Below, piece after piece: positions 24,857 through 34,536 of a stretch of 64,000 nucleotides of DNA. Below the pieces are notes generated by a model. That model had not been told where the DNA came from, did no database searches, and saw only the letters and a list, made by a program, of their open reading frames with translations. The stretch's first letter is position 1; each line of letters starts with the position of its first letter. The stretch covers positions 1-64,000 of the forward strand of contig JBOFQB010000041.1 of NCBI GenBank assembly GCA_051660685.1. Direction: 5' to 3'. The DNA is from JAVBSX01 sp051660685. Its GTDB lineage: Bacteria > Planctomycetota > Planctomycetia > Pirellulales > Thermoguttaceae. The translations under genes were made by a program, and so were the position numbers.

Positions 24857-26413
24857 ATGTGTCGAAATTGTCAGGTTAATCGTCGTGAATTCGTTGGAAC
24901 CGTTGGAGCATTAACAGCCGGAACTCTAGTTGCGAGCAATCCGGTTTATGCAAATGCCCCGAATTCTGCCAATTCGGTGTTGCCCGAACAATTCGTTTGG
25001 AATCCCGATTCTTTTGTGCAACCGGGTAAAACACTCAAGGTTCAACCTGTTCTTATGTATAAAGAACAGCCGTATCGTAAACTGGCGAGTTACAAATCTT
25101 GGAGCAACATTAACAATCGTAAAGCAGCGGAAGAGGAAGCGGGTCGGATTCAACTGGAACTGAACCGAATGAGGGATACCGCCGGTTTTGCTGTTGAGTT
25201 TCTCCCAATCCTGATTGTTGATTCCCCTGAAGAAGCGAAAAAAGTTCACAATCAGGATTACGATGTCGTCCTGCTTTATGCCGCAACAGGAGGAGGTGAC
25301 CTGTTTCGCGCTTGTACGAATAAAAAACCGAACACGGACACGATTGTTTTTGTGCGACATCAAAACGGACCTGTTTATTATTGGTATGAAGCGTTGGGAG
25401 ACCGTTACCTTCATTCTCTTGAGAGTCCGGCTCTTGCTGAGAATCATGCGGAGAATCATGGAGTTTTGACGGTCGAAGATGTTGTTGTTGACGATCTTGA
25501 GGAAATCACTTGGCGTTTGCGTGCTCTTTATGCGCTCAAGAATTTTGTTGGACATCGAATCGTTGCACTTGGTCGCGCGGACGGAAAATACGACGGTAAA
25601 GCACCTGATAATTGTCGTCAACGTTTCAAGCACGAGATTATTGAAGTTTCGTATGATGATTTTAAGGAACGATATGCGAAGTATAAGGCGAACCCGGAAA
25701 TTGTTGCAAAAGCGGAAGAATGGACGACGCAGTATTTGCAGATGCCGGGAACTCGGTTGGAAACCGACCGGGAGTTCATCGTCAAGTCGTTTCTCGTTTA
25801 TGGTGTCCTGAAAGACCTTTTGCGGGAAAATCAAGCGTCAACAATCACGATTTTAGGTTGTATGGGGACGATTTTTGAAGCGGCGGAATCAACCGCTTGT
25901 TTGGCGTTGACTTGGTTGAATGATGAAGGTTATCTCGGTCTTTGCGAATCGGACTTTGTGCTTGTTCCGGCTGCTGTTTTAATGCGTTATGTGACCAATC
26001 AACCGGTTTTTATGCACAATTCGACTTTTCCGCATAAAGGAATGGTAACGTGTGCTCATTGTACTTCTCCTCGTCGTATGGACGGTGTTCATTACTGTCC
26101 GAGTCGCATTTTAACACATTATGAATCCGATTTCGGAGCATCTCCTAAAGTGGATTTCCCGATTGGACAGAAGGTGACGTTTTTGGACCCTCATTATTCG
26201 AATCCTCGTTGGTTGACCTTTAGCGGGACGGTTCAGTCGAATCCGTTTTTTGAGATTTGCCGATCACAGCAGGATGTTTTGTTGGACGGAGATTGGAAAC
26301 GTTTACGACAGGAAGCGCGGGATTCACATTGGACAATGGTGTTTGGGGACTTCAAAAACGAGGTGGAATATGCGTCCCGAAAAATTGGCGTTCAATGTGT
26401 TCGTATTGATTAA
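24857..26413 (+). CDS. Tat-exported sugar-isomerase-like protein (L-fucose/L-arabinose isomerase superfamily)
   Basis: The 518-residue product begins with a twin-arginine signal (NRREFVGTVGALTAG, residues 8-22), so it is likely exported. The body resembles the FucI/AraA superfamily: an N-terminal Rossmann-like part (VVLLYAATGGGDL), a middle with GCMGTIFEAAEST, and a C-terminal region with TCAHCTSPRRMDG and HYESDFGAS. Isomerases of this fold are normally cytoplasmic, so an exported copy is odd. The ATG at 24857 starts the Tat signal and is directly preceded by a C-rich tract rather than a Shine-Dalgarno. Assignment to a specific sugar is not possible. Confidence 0.65.
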   Translation: MCRNCQVNRREFVGTVGALTAGTLVASNPVYANAPNSANSVLPEQFVWNPDSFVQPGKTLKVQPVLMYKEQPYRKLASYKSWSNINNRKAAEEEAGRIQLELNRMRDTAGFAVEFLPILIVDSPEEAKKVHNQDYDVVLLYAATGGGDLFRACTNKKPNTDTIVFVRHQNGPVYYWYEALGDRYLHSLESPALAENHAENHGVLTVEDVVVDDLEEITWRLRALYALKNFVGHRIVALGRADGKYDGKAPDNCRQRFKHEIIEVSYDDFKERYAKYKANPEIVAKAEEWTTQYLQMPGTRLETDREFIVKSFLVYGVLKDLLRENQASTITILGCMGTIFEAAESTACLALTWLNDEGYLGLCESDFVLVPAAVLMRYVTNQPVFMHNSTFPHKGMVTCAHCTSPRRMDGVHYCPSRILTHYESDFGASPKVDFPIGQKVTFLDPHYSNPRWLTFSGTVQSNPFFEICRSQQDVLLDGDWKRLRQEARDSHWTMVFGDFKNEVEYASRKIGVQCVRID

Positions 26414-26468
26414 GAATCGATAAGAATTGAAATGAAGCGGATACTGTTCTTTCACAAACCAACCAAAT

Positions 26469-27029
26469 ATGGGCGAAATACGTCTGAAACTTCCTGTCTT
26501 GCCGATTCTTGCGGTTTTTGCGCCGAATGAACAGATATTAGATAACAGTCGGTCCGTTGTAACATCGGCGTTTGGGGAGATTGTTCTCGAAAGTCCGATG
26601 TTTCGTTTTGATGTTTTTACGGATTATTATTCCTCAAGTATGGGGTCGGAACTTTACAAAAGATTTTGGGCGTTTAAGAAATTGTCTTCGCCCGAATTTC
26701 TTGCGAAGATGAAGGTGAAGACGAATGAAATAGAAGCGGATGTTGCGCAGGAATTACGAATTAACGATTCCGATATGGTCAAACGTCCGCTCAATCTCGA
26801 TCCCGGTTACATTGATTTGGGAAAACTGGTTCTCGCGTCAACCAAAGATCACTCTCATCGTATTTATCTGCAAAAGGGAATCTTTGCGGAAGTGACGTTG
26901 ATTTATACACAAAAACATTGGCAATCGCTCCCTTGGACTTATCCTGATTATCAATCGGCGGAGTATCATCATTTTTTCGATCAATGTCGGGAATTTTTAC
27001 ATCAGGAACTGAAACAGATAATTTTTTGA
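26469..27029 (+). CDS. DUF4416 family protein
   Basis: The 186-residue protein matches the DUF4416 family, conserved but uncharacterised. The diagnostic stretch is RPLNLDPGYIDLGKLVLAST, followed by HRIYLQKGIFAEVTL and LPWTYPDYQS. It is soluble with no signal peptide. It lies 39 bp before the uracil-DNA glycosylase gene on the same strand, which suggests cotranscription but no known functional tie. Confidence 0.9.
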   Translation: MGEIRLKLPVLPILAVFAPNEQILDNSRSVVTSAFGEIVLESPMFRFDVFTDYYSSSMGSELYKRFWAFKKLSSPEFLAKMKVKTNEIEADVAQELRINDSDMVKRPLNLDPGYIDLGKLVLASTKDHSHRIYLQKGIFAEVTLIYTQKHWQSLPWTYPDYQSAEYHHFFDQCREFLHQELKQIIF

Positions 27030-27068
27030 GTGACATGTTTTTTGTCGGTCACATAGATTCCTCAACGT

Positions 27069-28157
27069 ATGATTTCCAAACAGGCCCTTATTGATTATCT
27101 TGAAGTCCTGCAAATGTCCGGTCTTGCCGATTGGGGACCGTTTGACCTGTCCCAACCGCTTTGTTCGTTTTCCGTCGAGCAAATCGTCAATCAGGACGAA
27201 CAACAGATGTTGAATGACACAACATTGGATGAGTTAAAACAGGCAACCTCTTGTGTCAATCACAAGGAAATAGCGGAAAAAAACGGTGTAAGCGATCAAG
27301 TCTGTCACATTGAACCAGTCAGTTATAATGAATCGGTCCGTCATAATGAACGAGAACCTGTTCGTTGTGAAGAATCTGTTCGTTGTGAACGGGGTGAAGA
27401 AGTAAAACAGGATTATTTGGAAGAGGGAGAGAATAGGGTAACAATGCAGAATAGGGATACGACGAGCAAAATAACGGGCGAAAAGAGTGAAAAGGGGGGA
27501 AAGGGTATTAAGGAGGAAAACTCGACGGAGATGAGGGGGGACAGAGAATCGCAAAAGGAACGGGGACGTCGGTCGCCCGTTGACCGGGTTGTCGAACTCG
27601 AGCAGATTGCAAACGAAGTTGCACAGTGTAAGCAATGCCGGGAATTGGCGAAAACGAGAACACAAACGGTTTTTGGAGTTGGGAATCCATTTGCCGAACT
27701 GGTTTTTATTGGAGAAGCACCTGGAGCAGACGAGGACAAACAAGGAATCCCCTTTGTTGGTCGAGCTGGTCAATTGTTGACGGACATGATGACGAAAGGA
27801 ATGGGGTTGACCCGGGAATCTGTCTACATTTGCAACATTCTCCGTTGTCGTCCGCCCGGAAATCGGAACCCTGAACCGAATGAAGCGACCAATTGTCGAC
27901 CGTTTCTGGACGCAACCTTAAATGTTATTCAGCCAAAATATATCTGCTGTTTGGGAGCAATTGCGGCACAAAATCTTCTTCAAACGAACGAAACGATTGG
28001 ACATTTGCGAGGACAGGTTCTCGAATACAACGGTTGCAAAGTCATTTGCACCTATCATCCGGCTTATCTGCTCCGAAATCCGTCTGCAAAAGGTAAGACT
28101 TGGGAAGATTTGCAATTACTGATGAAAGAAATGGGCTTGCCCCTTCCCAAAAAATGA
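27069..28157 (+). CDS. Family 4 uracil-DNA glycosylase with a long N-terminal extension
   Basis: The 362-residue enzyme excises uracil from DNA in base-excision repair. The catalytic domain starts near residue 175: Fe-S cysteines 187 and 190 (CKQC), the active-site block GEAPGADEDKQGIPFVGRAG, CRPP, and HPAYLLRNP. All are consistent with the thermostable family 4 type that binds a 4Fe-4S cluster. The first 170 residues are unusual. After a short helical start they form a charged segment built from short repeats (SVRHNE, PVRCEESVRCERGEE), probably disordered. A shorter start inside is possible, but the frame is open throughout and no better start signal is seen. Confidence 0.9.
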   Translation: MISKQALIDYLEVLQMSGLADWGPFDLSQPLCSFSVEQIVNQDEQQMLNDTTLDELKQATSCVNHKEIAEKNGVSDQVCHIEPVSYNESVRHNEREPVRCEESVRCERGEEVKQDYLEEGENRVTMQNRDTTSKITGEKSEKGGKGIKEENSTEMRGDRESQKERGRRSPVDRVVELEQIANEVAQCKQCRELAKTRTQTVFGVGNPFAELVFIGEAPGADEDKQGIPFVGRAGQLLTDMMTKGMGLTRESVYICNILRCRPPGNRNPEPNEATNCRPFLDATLNVIQPKYICCLGAIAAQNLLQTNETIGHLRGQVLEYNGCKVICTYHPAYLLRNPSAKGKTWEDLQLLMKEMGLPLPKK

Positions 28158-28257
28158 CATCAAAAGAGCGGACAGATCGTCAAGCCGTTTCTGTTTATTG
28201 GTGTTTTGAAAGTCAGTTCACAACGTATTAGGTCCGTTGACAACAGGTTTCGGTTGC

Positions 28258-29292
28258 TCAACCGCTAAAGTGGAAAAGCACAATGTCCCCGTCCTGCAAA
28301 ACATAATCTTTGGGTTCCCGACGATTGAGATTTTCCGCTTTGACCGCTCGTTCACTGCCAAGTCGAAGAAGGTCGTCACAACGCATAATCTCAGCCCGGA
28401 TGAAACCTTTTGCCATATCTGTATGAATCGCTCCTGCTGCTTCAACCGCAGTCGCTTTTTGAGGAATCAACCAAGTTCGGACCTCTTTCTCACCTGCTGT
28501 TAAAAACAGACTCATTCCTGAAGCGTCCAGAATCAGTCGCAAAATCGAATCACGGTCCGTCGATTGTAAGCCCATTTCCTCTAAAAACGCGGTTCGTTCC
28601 TCTTCCGACATTTGGGCCAATTCCCGTTCCAAACCGACTGAAACGGCAACAACGGGAATCAGCGGGGTTGAAAGTGACTTGAATCGGTCCAAGTTCATCT
28701 CATCATCAGCCGTATTGAGCAAAATCATTCGCGGTTTTTCACTCATCAAACGAAATGCTTTGGTCACTTTCTGCTGTTCGTCCGTCCATTCCTCATCCCT
28801 CAACGTTTTGCCCGACTCCAATATCCGTTGCATCTGCTTTAACGTGTCGTACTCGAACTGAACCCGTTCCTGCTCGGTTTTCGGAAGAGGACGCTTTTTT
28901 TGTTCATCCAAACGTCCCAACCGGTTTTCAACAATCTCCAGATCGGCTAAAAGGAGTTCTTCCTGAAATGCGGCAATTTCCGCTTTTGCGTCGGTTCCTT
29001 GAAAGAGACCAACAACGCAAACGATACTGTCACATTCGCGTAATTGAGCGATTCGGGCCGGATTCCCTTTTTGATCCCGGGCGAGACCGGGAGTGTCAAC
29101 AATTTCGAGCGACGCCAACGTCACTTTTTTTGGTTTGTAAATCGCACAAAGTTGGGCAACTCTCGGTTCTGGAATCGCCGACATTGCCGATTGCGTACTA
29201 TGTGCAAGAGCGGGATCGGCTTTGACTTGCGTCAACCATTCAAAAAGTGTACTTTTGCCGCTTTCTTTGTATCCGATCAAACCGACGCGCAT
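28258..29292 (-). CDS. YchF-like P-loop NTPase with TGS domain
   Basis: The 344-residue protein resembles YchF/OLA1, ribosome-associated NTPases. The P-loop is GYKESGKST, switch II is DTPGLAR, a coiled insert follows (about 125-165), and a C-terminal TGS domain ends in EPKDYVLQDGDIVLFHF. The P-loop lacks the usual NVGKST Asn-Val, and the specificity motif reads NTAD rather than NKxD, so it may not prefer GTP. It is more divergent than a housekeeping YchF and may be a paralog. The ATG at 29292 starts the P-loop strand; a C-rich tract on the coding strand ends just before it. Confidence 0.82.
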   Translation of the reverse strand: MRVGLIGYKESGKSTLFEWLTQVKADPALAHSTQSAMSAIPEPRVAQLCAIYKPKKVTLASLEIVDTPGLARDQKGNPARIAQLRECDSIVCVVGLFQGTDAKAEIAAFQEELLLADLEIVENRLGRLDEQKKRPLPKTEQERVQFEYDTLKQMQRILESGKTLRDEEWTDEQQKVTKAFRLMSEKPRMILLNTADDEMNLDRFKSLSTPLIPVVAVSVGLERELAQMSEEERTAFLEEMGLQSTDRDSILRLILDASGMSLFLTAGEKEVRTWLIPQKATAVEAAGAIHTDMAKGFIRAEIMRCDDLLRLGSERAVKAENLNRREPKDYVLQDGDIVLFHFSG

Positions 29293-29532
29293 GTTAGAGA
29301 TAGGGGATAGGGAATGGGGGATTGGGAATAGGGAAGGTGAAATTTTGGCTTTAGAAATTGGGGATTTCCGATTGTCGCAATACAACGGACTCGGGTTGAG
29401 TTTGGAAGTAGGGGGTAATCTGGAAAATAGGAATTTAGGAGATAGATTGGAAATAGAATTGACAATCGCACATTGATAAATGGAAAGGGCAGAAAATCAG
29501 ACTCGCCCCCATTCCCTATCCCCTATTCCCTA
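29293..29532. repeat. Intergenic G-rich/C-rich inverted repeat
   Basis: The gap between two minus-strand genes starts with GGGATAGGGAATGGGGG-type units (29298-29332) and ends with a C-rich arm (29508-29532) that contains the TAG stop of the phosphodiesterase gene. The centre is degenerate. Confidence 0.7.
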
Positions 29533-30408
29533 CCTTTTCGGTTCTGTCAGAAAAACTCTCGCCCGCTTTAAGCGGTCCGTGTTAATCAAATCAACCTTTT
29601 CGTTGACCAAAAAGCTCCAAAAAAATTCATTATCAGGTGCTCCCCAGTATCGAATTTTCCGGCCTTTTTCGTGAGCTTTTTTGACTTGCATCTGGAGTTT
29701 TTCTCGCTGTTCTTCGGGCATGTCATTTTTCGTCTTAACGTCAAAATCAACCCCTTCATCTGCCGAAACAGCAAGAGTTGCAACAAGAGGACCGCCAAAC
29801 CAGCTGAATTGACTTCCCCATGCTTCGCTAACGACCGGGATCAGGTCGCTCGAAATGTCCGAATCAAGATGTTCGGCCCGACCGTCAATGGACATATACC
29901 GTTGACCTGATTCGTCAAGAATCTTTTGAACGGGCGAACTTCCAGAAACAATGACATCGACCGCTTTTTTGTGCTTGGTTGTCCCCTCAAAATGGGTAAT
30001 CAGTTCATCATATTTCCCCAACAATTCCTGAAGAGCATCGTACAACTCATTTCCGTCCGTTTTGCAGTCCAACCAAAGCAGGAATGTTTCTGCATCCGGG
30101 AAAATTTTTCCGTCGTTTTCCCGACTTCGCTGAAGAAGCGGTTGCAAATACAGTGATTCTAACGTCCGGCTCGGTTTCAACTCATTTGCCGAATGTCCAA
30201 CATAAAAATCTCCGTCCTTGTAAAAAATATCCGCCTCAACACTGCAAAAACCGTGATTCAAAGCGTCAATCAGGGGACGACGATGATAATAATCGTTGTG
30301 TGCATGAACATTTGTTAATGCAGATACTGGAGCAACTTGGGCCGAAAGGTTCAAGCAGGAACTGACGACGAATATGAGAAAGAGAAAAACAGGAATGAAT
30401 TGTTTCAT
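29530..30408 (-). CDS. Exported PI-PLC/glycerophosphodiester phosphodiesterase-like protein
   Basis: The 292-residue protein has an N-terminal signal (about 1-24). Cys18 in VSSC could instead be a lipobox. The TIM-barrel phosphodiesterase pattern is present: AHNDYYHRRPL (in place of the GDPD HRG start), SVEADIFYKDGDFYVGH with the metal-binding Glu-Asp, and LWLDCKTDG. This matches the phospholipase-C-like/AIM6-type branch. It probably hydrolyses a phosphodiester outside the cytoplasm; the substrate is unknown. The ATG at 30408 begins the signal peptide; upstream in-frame starts do not. Confidence 0.82.
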   Translation of the reverse strand: MKQFIPVFLFLIFVVSSCLNLSAQVAPVSALTNVHAHNDYYHRRPLIDALNHGFCSVEADIFYKDGDFYVGHSANELKPSRTLESLYLQPLLQRSRENDGKIFPDAETFLLWLDCKTDGNELYDALQELLGKYDELITHFEGTTKHKKAVDVIVSGSSPVQKILDESGQRYMSIDGRAEHLDSDISSDLIPVVSEAWGSQFSWFGGPLVATLAVSADEGVDFDVKTKNDMPEEQREKLQMQVKKAHEKGRKIRYWGAPDNEFFWSFLVNEKVDLINTDRLKRARVFLTEPKR

Positions 30409-30686
30409 AACACAGTGTGTGTAAATGGTTGGAAACGGCAACACGAGGACTGCAAGTCGTTTTTGAGGGATGTTTCTCGCAGAGACACTGAGGACGCAGA
30501 GATTTGACACCCCGGAAAATTCTACTCCCGGATTCTATCGTGTTCAAGGGGTAAGATTGTCAAATCGCTCCCAACACGTTATAATCCAACGATTCCCGGG
30601 CGAGACAGACGCATTTTGCCTGTTCCTCATCCCTTTTTCAGTCTCTAACCTTTCCCTTCTAAAACCCCCCTTTCCCAACCTAAAAA
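30409..30686. other. Intergenic region before ilvD
   Basis: This 278-bp divergent gap contains TTTCTCGCAGAGACACTGAG at 30473-30492, continuing into GACGCAGAG, a phrase found dispersed in many bacterial genomes. No gene is seen. Promoters for both flanking genes should lie here but none is clear. Confidence 0.4.
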
Positions 30687-32501
30687 ATGCGATCTGATGC
30701 AGTCAAACTTGGTGATTCTCGCGCCCCTCATCGTAGTCTCCTCCGCGCTTGTGGTCTCAACGAAAACGATTTCAATAAACCGTTTATCGCAATTGTCAGT
30801 TCACACATCGACATCATTCCAGGTCATGTTCATTTGAATGACGTTGCCGAATTCGTCAAACAATGCGTCATTGAAGCAGGAGGTGTCCCTTTTATTTTCA
30901 ACACAATTGGGATTTGCGACGGAATTGCAATGGGGCACGACGGAATGAAGTATTCCCTTGCAAGTCGGGAAATTATCGCCGATTCCGTTGAGTCCATGCT
31001 CAACGCTCATAAATTCGACGGAATGATCTGTATTCCCAACTGCGACAAAATCACCCCGGGAATGATTATGGCGTCTGTTCGTTGTAATATTCCGACGATT
31101 TTTGCAAGTGGAGGTCCCATGGAAGCGGGCCGAACTGAAACAGGACGTCCGCTTGATTTGATCGACGTTTTTGCAGCATCAGCAGGTCGTCCAAGCGGAA
31201 AAACAACGGCAGATGAACTTCTTGCGATTGAACAGAAAGCGTGTCCGACATGCGGTTCCTGTTCGGGCATGTTTACGGCAAACAGTATGAATTGTCTTTG
31301 TGAAGCAATCGGGATTGCTCTCCCGGGAAATGGAACACTTCTTGCAACGAGCGAGGAACGGAAAAAATTATACAAAAGGGCTGCAACCCGAATTGTGGAG
31401 ATGGTGAACGATTTGGAGTCGGGCAAAAAGGGTATTCTCCCGCGAGAGATTGTCACACACGAATCGGTTGACAATGCAATGATTTTGGACCTTGCAATGG
31501 GGGGAAGTTCCAACACGGTTCTGCATCTCCTCGCAATCGCCAATGAAGCGGGATTGTCCTATTCGATGAAGCGGTTTAACGAATTGAGCGAAAAAACGCC
31601 GAACATTTGCAAGGTTGCGCCCAACTGTTCGTATCATATCGAAGATGTCCACAATTCAGGCGGAATTCACACGATTATGGGGGAAGTACGTCGCGGACGA
31701 CCCGGTTTGCTCAACGAAAAGGTTCCAACGGTGAGCGGAAAAGAATTGGGACAGTTAATCGACGAATTCGATCTGCGAAGTGTCAATGTCTCGAAAGAGG
31801 CAAAACGGATGTATGCGGTTTTGCCCGGCAAAAAACGGACCAATCGCGGAATGTGTGTTCCTTCAAATGCGGAATCGGTTGAGGAAATCACGCTTGATTT
31901 TGACCCTAATGATTGTATTCGGTGTTGTGAAACGGCTTATTCTCAAACGGGGGGACTTGCGATTTTATACGGCAATCTCGCGCCGAACGGTTCGGTCGTC
32001 AAAACAGCCGGAGTGTTGCCCAAAATGCTCAAACATGCCGGTCCCGCCATTATTTTTGATTCCGAACCGGACGCTTATAACGGAATTGTCAACGGTCAAG
32101 TTAAAGCCGGAGATGTCGTCATTGTCCGTTATGAGGGACCGAAAGGGGGACCGGGAATGCAGGAAATGCTTGCTCCGACTTCAGCAATCAAGGGGGTGAA
32201 ACTGGATGATTCGGTTGCGTTGATTACGGACGGTCGATTTTCGGGCGGAACAGCAGGAGCCTGTATTGGTCATGTGAGTCCAGAAGCAGCATCCGGGGGA
32301 CCGATTGGTCTGCTTGAAAATGGTGATTGGATAGAGATAGACATTCCGAACCGAACGCTTTGTGTCAATCTGACGGAAGAGGAGCTGCAAAAGCGGGCCA
32401 AGAATTGGCAACCGCTTGAACCGAAGATCAAGACGGGTTATCTGGCGAAATACCGCAAACTGGCGACGAGCGCGGACACGGGAGCGGTTCTGAATTGGTA
32501 A
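30687..32501 (+). CDS. ilvD: Dihydroxy-acid dehydratase
   Basis: The 604-residue enzyme dehydrates dihydroxyisovalerate and dihydroxymethylvalerate in valine and isoleucine synthesis, also feeding leucine and pantothenate. Its Fe-S and substrate motifs are clear: CDKITPGM, CPTCGSCSGMFTANSMNCL, and C-terminal GRFSGGTAGACIGHVSPEA. The length is slightly above the usual 560-615. It appears as a single gene; other ilv genes are not in the window. A family A element follows its stop. Confidence 0.96.
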   Translation: MRSDAVKLGDSRAPHRSLLRACGLNENDFNKPFIAIVSSHIDIIPGHVHLNDVAEFVKQCVIEAGGVPFIFNTIGICDGIAMGHDGMKYSLASREIIADSVESMLNAHKFDGMICIPNCDKITPGMIMASVRCNIPTIFASGGPMEAGRTETGRPLDLIDVFAASAGRPSGKTTADELLAIEQKACPTCGSCSGMFTANSMNCLCEAIGIALPGNGTLLATSEERKKLYKRAATRIVEMVNDLESGKKGILPREIVTHESVDNAMILDLAMGGSSNTVLHLLAIANEAGLSYSMKRFNELSEKTPNICKVAPNCSYHIEDVHNSGGIHTIMGEVRRGRPGLLNEKVPTVSGKELGQLIDEFDLRSVNVSKEAKRMYAVLPGKKRTNRGMCVPSNAESVEEITLDFDPNDCIRCCETAYSQTGGLAILYGNLAPNGSVVKTAGVLPKMLKHAGPAIIFDSEPDAYNGIVNGQVKAGDVVIVRYEGPKGGPGMQEMLAPTSAIKGVKLDDSVALITDGRFSGGTAGACIGHVSPEAASGGPIGLLENGDWIEIDIPNRTLCVNLTEEELQKRAKNWQPLEPKIKTGYLAKYRKLATSADTGAVLNW

Positions 32502-32558
32502 AGTATCCCGGTTAGAGCTTTGTCAACCTTAAAACGTGAGATGCAGATACCCTAACTG

Positions 32559-32640
32559 TTTAGGCGCGATACAACGTATCGCGCGTTCCAAACCGACCAA
32601 ACTGCCTTAAACACGCAGAATGTTGTTCTGCGGTTGAACG
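32559..32640. repeat. Family A bipartite palindromic element, full copy
   Basis: Both palindromes are present (GCGCGATACAACGTATCGCGC and ACGCAGAATGTTGTTCTGCG), joined by about 30 bp. It lies in the 307-bp gap between ilvD and the secretion ATPase gene. The rest of the gap shows no gene. Confidence 0.8.
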
Positions 32641-32808
32641 GTCCGTCCGTTCTTGTTGCGTCGATTTTGCCGATTCTTACTGTTAAAATGATCCGTCTGC
32701 CCCTTTTCTCCTTTTTTTGGTAAAATAACCGATCATTCCGACTCCAACTGTCCCTCCAAAACCTAAAATTGCGGGATGACTTCCATTATTTGACGGAGAC
32801 TCTCCCCT

Positions 32809-34509
32809 ATGATCGTTTTTGCGCCGATTAACCCCGAAACAAATCCCCTCTCCGCTCGACAATTGCAGATTGCTCGCGAATCGTTGCAAGTCGACGGTCG
32901 CTTGCAGTCCGTTACCTCTTCTCTGGGAGTTCGGACGGAAGAAGACGCTTTCCGACTCCTCGCGCAAGCATTCGGTATGCGTTTCGTCGATCTCGCAAAA
33001 AGTGAACTCGAATCAGGCCTACTTGACCGTTTCCCCGTCAAAATGGTTCACAAATACGGCATTTTTCCAATCGGTGCCGACCCCGACGGGTCCCTGATTG
33101 TTGCAACAGGTAATCCCTTTGAACTTCATGCCCTTGATTCCATTGCGGCTGCTGTTGGACGCGCGATTTCCCCCGTTGTTGCTTTTCCCCAAGAATTAGG
33201 CAAGTTGATTAAATCACATCTGGGGGTTGGGGCAGAGACAATTGAAGGGCTTTTGGCAGCATCTGGTGATGATGAGGGGGTCGAAGTGCTTGACGAACTC
33301 GACTTTGACCAGTCGGGAGATGCTCAAATGGCGCAAGAAGCATCCGTCGTTCGTCTCGTCAACGACATCCTTTCTGAAGCGGTTGGAGCAGGAGCAAGCG
33401 ACATTCACATTGAAGCCCAAGAATCGGGCATGAAAGTCCGGTATCGAATTGACGGAGTGCTGCAAACACAACCTATGCCCCCCGAAATCAACCGGTTCCA
33501 GTCCGCAATCGTCAGTCGTCTGAAAATTATGTCCCGACTGAATATTGCCGAAAAACGGATTCCCCAAGATGGTCGTATCAAACTCAAAGTATCTGGACGT
33601 GAAGTCGATATTCGTCTTTCAATCATCCCCATGTTACATGGTGAAGGAATTGTTATGCGTGTTCTCGATAAGGACCGTATGAATTTCACGCTCAAAGGGA
33701 TTGGAATGGACGATGATATTTATCAGACGTTTGGAAAACTGATTGCCCAACCTCACGGTATTATTTTGGTGACGGGACCGACTGGAAGTGGTAAGACGAC
33801 GACGCTTTATAGTGCGTTGAATGAGATTAAGGACGAAGCGACGAAGATTATCACGACGGAGGACCCGATTGAGTACCAGTTGGACGGGATCAACCAGATT
33901 CAGGTACACGCGAAAGTCGGTTTAACATTTGCGGCGAGTTTAAGGGCCATTTTACGGCATGACCCTGATGTTGTTCTGGTTGGGGAAATTCGGGACTTTG
34001 AAACGGCGGAAAATGCAATTCAAGCGTCCCTGACGGGGCATTTGGTTTTCAGCACACTTCACACCAACGACGCATCTGGGGCCTTTACGCGAATGATTGA
34101 CATGGGGGTCGAACCGTTTCTGGTCAGTACAACGGTTGAAGGGATTATGGCGCAACGACTTGTTCGCCGATTGTGTCCTCATTGTAAGAAGGTTTTCGAG
34201 GTCTTTCCGGCAGAAGTGCCGGACGATTTCCCTTACATGCAGATGATGGAGGAGAACATCGACGTTTTTCAGCCGGTTGGTTGCAGCGAATGTCGTCAAA
34301 CGGGTTATTCGGGCCGAATTGCCCTTTACGAATTGCTTGTTGCAAACGATGAAATCCGGCTTTTAGCCGGTCAACGCAGTCCGTCGAACCTGATAAAGAA
34401 AGCAGCGCGGGCAAACGGGATGATGACCTTGCGCGAAAATGGTTGGCGAAAGGTCTTAAAAGGGATCACCTCGATTGACGAAGTGATTAGAATGGCGAAA
34501 GAAGATTAG
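32809..34509 (+). CDS. GspE/PilB-family type II secretion or type IV pilus ATPase
   Basis: This 566-residue hexameric ATPase powers assembly of a pseudopilus or pilus at the inner membrane. An N-terminal MshE/GspE domain (about 15-160) is followed by the ATPase with Walker A GPTGSGKTTT (Lys329), Asp boxes, Walker B DVVLVGEIRD and the His box STLHTNDA. The zinc site CPHC...CSEC near the C-terminus is complete. No other secretion genes are adjacent, though an ExeA-like ATPase lies 16 kb away. Upstream in-frame starts are absent, so the ATG at 32809 is used. Confidence 0.94.
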   Translation: MIVFAPINPETNPLSARQLQIARESLQVDGRLQSVTSSLGVRTEEDAFRLLAQAFGMRFVDLAKSELESGLLDRFPVKMVHKYGIFPIGADPDGSLIVATGNPFELHALDSIAAAVGRAISPVVAFPQELGKLIKSHLGVGAETIEGLLAASGDDEGVEVLDELDFDQSGDAQMAQEASVVRLVNDILSEAVGAGASDIHIEAQESGMKVRYRIDGVLQTQPMPPEINRFQSAIVSRLKIMSRLNIAEKRIPQDGRIKLKVSGREVDIRLSIIPMLHGEGIVMRVLDKDRMNFTLKGIGMDDDIYQTFGKLIAQPHGIILVTGPTGSGKTTTLYSALNEIKDEATKIITTEDPIEYQLDGINQIQVHAKVGLTFAASLRAILRHDPDVVLVGEIRDFETAENAIQASLTGHLVFSTLHTNDASGAFTRMIDMGVEPFLVSTTVEGIMAQRLVRRLCPHCKKVFEVFPAEVPDDFPYMQMMEENIDVFQPVGCSECRQTGYSGRIALYELLVANDEIRLLAGQRSPSNLIKKAARANGMMTLRENGWRKVLKGITSIDEVIRMAKED

Positions 34510-34536
34510 AGACGGGGCCAAGTTCTTAGGACGCGG

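Noticed and set aside
24926..25834. 302-codon minus-strand open frame opposite the sugar-isomerase-like gene
   Set aside because: It is a basic, Arg/Ile/Phe-rich shadow frame with no motif; the plus frame has a signal peptide and family motifs.
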